Shown here one piece after another: positions 5,574 through 8,868 of a DNA stretch of 8,868 nt. This DNA is from Bacteroidota bacterium. GTDB taxonomy: Bacteria; Bacteroidota; Bacteroidia; Bacteroidales; UBA1556. The stretch spans positions 1 through 8,868 of the forward strand of contig QMPB01000151.1 in the NCBI GenBank assembly GCA_003648395.1, written 5' to 3'. The notes under the pieces are model-generated. The model worked only from the letters and a program-made list of their open reading frames with translations. It was not told where the DNA came from and searched no databases. Position 1 is the stretch's first letter, and every line of letters starts with the position of its first letter. Position numbers and translations under genes: made by a program.

Positions 5574-7676
5574 TTATTTCCTCAATACTGTAACTGTACC
5601 AGTTTCTGTAGCTTCTCTAAAGAAGGTTTTATAATCGATATTCCAAAAATAGACACCATCAGAAAGCCCTTCAGCATCCCAATCATTTTTATAATTCTTT
5701 GAACTATAAACTATTTTCCCCCAACGGTTATATATTCTAAGATAAGAAGATTCTATTCTTTCAATATTTTCAATTACAAACTTATCATTAGAACCATCTC
5801 CATTTGGTGTAATAATATTAGGAACCGTAATTTCATCAACAATAACATTGGCAAGATAACTAACGGAATCAACGCACCCATTGTCGCTAGTTGCAATTAG
5901 CCAAACAGTAAATTCACCATCAGTTCCGTAAGTATGAGAAGCATCTTGTGTTGTTGCAGTATTATTTGCACTGCCATCTTCACCAAAATCCCATAACCAC
6001 GAGTCTCCATTTGTAGAAGTGTTAACAAAATTGATAGTGGGATCTTTTATGGTAACGGCGGCAGGATTAAGATAAAAATCTGCATTTGGTTGTGGGTAAC
6101 TATTTATTAAGCCAGGTACAGTAAATTCTCCTTTACATCCGCTGGGAGCTATAGCTGTTAATTTAATGTCGTATTTGCCTGCATTGAATATATGATTTGG
6201 GTTTTGTATATTTGAAGTGTCACCGTCTCCAAATTCCCATTTCCAAATTGCATCATTGGGTGTAGATAGATTAGTAAAATTAACTTCTAAGGGCTCGCAT
6301 CCGCTGTAAATATCGGACATAAGGCTAACCATTACTTTAGGATTTACTTCTACATTAATTGTGTCGTATACAGATGGACAACCAGATAAATCTTTTACTT
6401 CAATAATGAATTGTGTTGTTTGACTGGGCTTAGCCCAAGTACTTACAAGGTTGGTGTCTCTTAAATCTATTTTTGGATTCCAATCTATAATATAAGGATT
6501 TATTCCATAATCAGGATATACAGTAAGTAGTAAACTATCAGAACACACCATTGTATCAGATTGATATTGTGTGAATTCTATGGGAGTATAATCAATCATA
6601 GGTATTGTTACAGTATCTATGGTGCAAGGTGAAGTAATAAAAACCATATTCCATTCTTCTTGACCTTCATTAATTCCATCAGCCAAAGGAGTTAATATTA
6701 ATGAAGCACTTTGTTGACCAGCAGGAACAACAATACTATCAGAAATATGTGGAAAATCTACTCCATTAGTTGCTGTTCCCCACATTGTATCAATTAATAC
6801 GATATAATCGTAGGGTAGAATTTTAGGAAGAGTAACCTTAATTTTTGCATTATTACAGCCTTCAATTCCTTTTTGAATAGCACCAGCGATAGTATAATTA
6901 GCAGATACTTGAACTGCATTAGTACTAAAGCTACCTTCTTCTAGAAATACTCCAGAATCTAAAGCCCCATCACCAGCATCACCAATTGCAGCTTTAAAAT
7001 GATATGTTACACAAGGTGTTACAACAGCCCATGCTTCTAGCACTACTGTCATACCATCGTATTGAATTGTGATGCCATTGTCATTATTAAAATAATATAT
7101 AGTATTCAAATTTTGATTTACATTATTTATTGAAACAGGGGTGTTAGAATTTGGTAGTGTAGCCATATTAAGATTACTATAAGTTCCACCAGAAGGATTA
7201 GGACCATTAATAAAGAATCCAAATACATCATTATAGTTACCACCTACATATTCCTCATATTCTTCAGAAGCAAAAACATAACGAAATCGTACAGTATCAG
7301 CAATGGGTACAAAATCAAACTCAAATACAGCAGCATCATTTATTGCTGTAGTCACTAAGCTTGCAAGTTGTGGATCAGAAACACCGGTATTATCAAATCC
7401 TGATGAGCTACTATTATTAGGTCCGATGGCTAAATTGGCATTTCCTGTTGTCATCAATACTCCAGAGTATAATCCCATATTTGTAGTACTTCCATTACTG
7501 AATTTGCCAATGGCAATAGGGTCTCCTGTGAAAGTTACGTTGCTAACGGTAACTCCATAGCCAATTAAAACTTGTTGAATTAATTGAGTAGGACTTAGAT
7601 TTTGGGAAACTTGTAGTTGAGCATACGTACTAAAATTAAGTAATATGACAAAGACTAAGATTGTATATTTTTTCAT
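5574..7676 (-). CDS. T9SS type B cargo: choice-of-anchor L, PKD repeats
   Basis: A 700-residue secreted surface protein. Residues 1-19 are a signal peptide ending in TYA. Residues about 22-257 match a choice-of-anchor L domain, with FRYVFASEEYEEYVGG and VFGFFINGP as its clearest blocks. Residues about 258-362 are Calx-beta-like (GVDFPHISDSIVVPAGQ, then DGINEGQEEW). Two PKD domains follow: about 447-520 (WKWEFGDGDTS) and about 528-613 (WLWDFGEDGS). The C-terminus (about 616-700) is the gliding-motility-associated type B domain, with PNIITPNGDGSNDKF, IYNRWGKIVY and a final VTVLRK. That domain directs export through the type IX system and cell-surface attachment or release. No enzymatic domain is visible, so adhesion or matrix binding is the likely role (inference). 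It lies 47 nt downstream of a small exported protein gene and is probably co-transcribed with it. Its stop is 10 bp from that of parE. Confidence 0.9.
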   Translation of the reverse strand: MKKYTILVFVILLNFSTYAQLQVSQNLSPTQLIQQVLIGYGVTVSNVTFTGDPIAIGKFSNGSTTNMGLYSGVLMTTGNANLAIGPNNSSSSGFDNTGVSDPQLASLVTTAINDAAVFEFDFVPIADTVRFRYVFASEEYEEYVGGNYNDVFGFFINGPNPSGGTYSNLNMATLPNSNTPVSINNVNQNLNTIYYFNNDNGITIQYDGMTVVLEAWAVVTPCVTYHFKAAIGDAGDGALDSGVFLEEGSFSTNAVQVSANYTIAGAIQKGIEGCNNAKIKVTLPKILPYDYIVLIDTMWGTATNGVDFPHISDSIVVPAGQQSASLILTPLADGINEGQEEWNMVFITSPCTIDTVTIPMIDYTPIEFTQYQSDTMVCSDSLLLTVYPDYGINPYIIDWNPKIDLRDTNLVSTWAKPSQTTQFIIEVKDLSGCPSVYDTINVEVNPKVMVSLMSDIYSGCEPLEVNFTNLSTPNDAIWKWEFGDGDTSNIQNPNHIFNAGKYDIKLTAIAPSGCKGEFTVPGLINSYPQPNADFYLNPAAVTIKDPTINFVNTSTNGDSWLWDFGEDGSANNTATTQDASHTYGTDGEFTVWLIATSDNGCVDSVSYLANVIVDEITVPNIITPNGDGSNDKFVIENIERIESSYLRIYNRWGKIVYSSKNYKNDWDAEGLSDGVYFWNIDYKTFFREATETGTVTVLRK

Positions 7677-7723
7677 TGATGAATTATTAAGCGTTTATGT
7701 TTATTGAAGGTAATGCTGTTATC

Positions 7724-8164
7724 TTATAATTTATCTACTTTTAAGTTTTCAAATTCGTATTTAACTCGTGGAAACATATTACCTTTCTTAGATGATTTGA
7801 AAAGTTTAAATGCTTTATTATTATCGGAGCAGATATATTCAAGTGTTTGACCAGCTTTTATATCAAGACTTATTTCGTATTCATTGGGAGATTGTAAATC
7901 ACATGATCTACAAATGTCATTGTGCCAAAGATTTAGCTTCCAACTTATTCTTATATTATAACTGTTGGTGTTCACGTATTTGAATACAATATATTCATTT
8001 ATTGCAGTATTATATTCTGTATTGCACTTTGTTATTTTAGAGTAAATTATTACACCATCTATTTCTTTATATTTTTTCCAATCATTATTATTTGAAAATG
8101 AACTTAAGGTAATAAGTATTAGAGTAATTAGGCTAAGTGTAATACGTTTTTTTGTTTTTATCAT
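7724..8164 (-). CDS. Small exported four-cysteine protein, function unknown
   Basis: I do not recognise a named family. The 146 residues begin with a positively charged, hydrophobic signal peptide (about 1-24, MIKTKKR then a Leu/Ile/Thr-rich core). The mature part has four cysteines: Cys47, Cys85 and Cys88 (CRSC), and Cys112. The pattern of short hydrophobic stretches (YIVFKYVN, IRISWKLNLW, YEISLDIKAGQ) suggests a small beta-sandwich, possibly held by disulfides or binding a metal. Similar uncharacterised short exported proteins occur in Bacteroidota, as far as I can recall. It is the first gene of a reverse-strand unit with the T9SS cargo gene 47 nt downstream, and it has a promoter-like -7 box 67 nt before its start. 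The ATG at 8164 is chosen because it begins a complete signal peptide. Confidence 0.75.
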   Translation of the reverse strand: MIKTKKRITLSLITLILITLSSFSNNNDWKKYKEIDGVIIYSKITKCNTEYNTAINEYIVFKYVNTNSYNIRISWKLNLWHNDICRSCDLQSPNEYEISLDIKAGQTLEYICSDNNKAFKLFKSSKKGNMFPRVKYEFENLKVDKL

Positions 8165-8218
8165 GATATGTGTATTTATAGATGTTAAATAATAATACTC
8201 AATTGTAAAATTAAAGAA

Positions 8219-8231
8219 TCATTAGTAATGA
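8219..8231. repeat. Palindrome at the expected start of the reverse transcript
   Basis: TCATTA (8219-8224) and TAATGA (8226-8231) are perfect arms around one central base. The palindrome directly abuts the reverse-strand -7 box at 8232-8239 and covers the expected transcription start. It is a candidate operator, inferred from position only. Confidence 0.4.
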
Positions 8232-8264
8232 CAAAAATAATGGCTAAAGGTTGTAAAAATACAA
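8232..8264 (-). promoter_or_regulatory. Putative promoter of the reverse two-gene unit
   Basis: Read on the reverse strand, TATTTTTG (8239 to 8232) matches TAnnTTTG, and TTG (8264 to 8262) lies 22 nt upstream as a possible -33 box. The leader to the ATG at 8164 would be about 60 nt. No comparable -7 box is seen in the 47-nt gap before the T9SS cargo gene, which supports transcription of both genes from here. Confidence 0.5.
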
Positions 8265-8280
8265 TAATTATTTTATTGTA
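8260..8280. repeat. Inverted repeat in the divergent intergenic region
   Basis: TACAATAA (8260-8267) and TTATTGTA (8273-8280) are perfect 8-bp arms around a 5-nt centre. The repeat covers the proposed -33 box of the reverse unit and lies about 40 nt upstream of the forward -7 box. It could therefore bind a regulator shared by both directions, but such AT-only symmetry also arises by chance. Confidence 0.35.
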
Positions 8281-8318
8281 ACTAGCTTATTATGATGTTT
8301 AAAGTCCTAAATTAATTA

Positions 8319-8326
8319 TAACTTTG
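8319..8326 (+). promoter_or_regulatory. Putative -7 box of the propeller gene
   Basis: TAACTTTG matches TAnnTTTG. No good -33 TTG is found at the right distance. The ATG at 8348 follows after 21 nt, almost the same spacing as in the parE promoter, which implies a very short leader. Confidence 0.5.
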
Positions 8327-8347
8327 CTTTTGTATTAACTTTACCAT

Positions 8348-8868
8348 ATGTTTAGGACTCTTATTGTTTTTTTATTATTTCTTTTTTCTGTTAGTAGCCA
8401 AGGTCAGAGTTATTATAGCAAGAATATTGATATTGAAGATGAGGTTCCAATATCAAGTATTTTTGATATACAAAAGGATAGCCTTAATAGATTGTGGATA
8501 GCCACAGATATTGGAGTTGTATTATATAATGGAACAAAAATAGAGTTTTTTAATGCTGAGAATGGGTTACTAGATAATACGATTCTTAAGATATTCATAG
8601 CTGAAGATGGTGTTATTTGGTTTACAACTTTATCGGGTAAGGTGTTCTTTTACAAGGATGATAAATTTCAGTCAACTCCTTTTTTGTCAAGCCTAGACAC
8701 AATTAGTCGTAAATCGTATTATAAAATTGAAGTTAAGGAAGACCAATTGTTATTACTTGGTAACAAAGGTGATGCTTTTAAAATTAACTTTAAAAAAGAA
8801 ACTGTTTATAAATATAATTTGTTAAATAGAGATACCAACGTAAGGTATAATCTTCTAGTAAAAAAAGA
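8348..8868 (+). CDS. Reg_prop beta-propeller sensor protein, N-terminal part
   Basis: The first 173 codons of a gene that runs off the right edge without a stop. Residues 1 to about 20 are a signal peptide (MFRTLIVFLLFLFSVSSQGQ). Two two-component-regulator-propeller (Reg_prop) blades follow: about 35-68, with ISSIFDIQKDSLNRLWIAT and a GVVLYNG turn, and about 76-107, with KIFIAEDGVIWFTT and GKVFFYKDDKF. Later residues (about 125-160) look like further, more divergent blades. In Bacteroidota such propellers usually form the extracytoplasmic sensor part of a histidine kinase, hybrid two-component system or LytTR-linked protein, and continue into a Y_Y_Y domain and a membrane segment. Which output domain this one carries is outside the window. 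It is divergent from the T9SS cargo unit, so it may sense conditions relevant to that unit (inference only). Confidence 0.85.
   Translation, partial: MFRTLIVFLLFLFSVSSQGQSYYSKNIDIEDEVPISSIFDIQKDSLNRLWIATDIGVVLYNGTKIEFFNAENGLLDNTILKIFIAEDGVIWFTTLSGKVFFYKDDKFQSTPFLSSLDTISRKSYYKIEVKEDQLLLLGNKGDAFKINFKKETVYKYNLLNRDTNVRYNLLVKK

Noticed and set aside
7303..7560. Forward ORF antisense to the T9SS cargo gene
   Set aside because: It lies wholly opposite the choice-of-anchor L region and has no signal or domain; a shadow ORF.
8413..8598. Reverse ORF opposite the propeller gene
   Set aside because: The forward frame has a signal peptide and clear Reg_prop blades; the reverse frame is its shadow.

Overview
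The window looks like a chromosomal segment from an AT-rich member of the Bacteroidota. The signs are: TAnnTTTG-type -7 promoter boxes, no Shine-Dalgarno motifs before the starts, a type IX secretion (T9SS) type B C-terminal domain of the gliding-motility-associated kind, an Omp28-family lipoprotein, a DUF6029-type outer-membrane protein and a Reg_prop beta-propeller protein. The order or genus cannot be fixed from this sequence alone. There are no insertion sequences, CRISPR arrays, rRNA or tRNA genes.

Layout. Positions 1-459 hold no convincing gene, only AT-rich DNA with a GC-richer patch of overlapping inverted repeats (85-121) and a promoter near 405. Positions 460-3583 are a three-gene forward unit: a secreted TlpA-like thioredoxin, a DUF6029-like outer-membrane barrel and an Omp28-family lipoprotein with a thioredoxin-like CxxC. 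Positions 3707-5563 encode the topoisomerase IV B subunit (parE) with its own promoter, which contains a near-perfect hairpin. Ten bases after parE ends, a reverse-strand unit ends (reading 8164 to 5574). It comprises a small four-cysteine exported protein of unknown function followed by a 700-residue T9SS cargo protein with choice-of-anchor L, Calx-beta-like and two PKD domains. A 183-bp divergent intergenic region with two inverted repeats separates this unit from a forward gene (8348 to the right edge) that encodes the start of a Reg_prop propeller sensor.

How the genes may work together. The strongest candidate for an under-described system is the 460-3583 cassette. Each of its three proteins carries exactly one two-cysteine motif in its mature, non-lipidated part: WCKPC in the thioredoxin, CVNC in the lipoprotein, and CVGGVC in the loop before the last strand of the barrel. 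This suggests a cell-envelope thiol/disulfide module acting on or with an outer-membrane barrel; that role is inference. The reverse unit and the propeller gene are ordinary Bacteroidota surface and sensing functions whose ligands cannot be read from the sequence.
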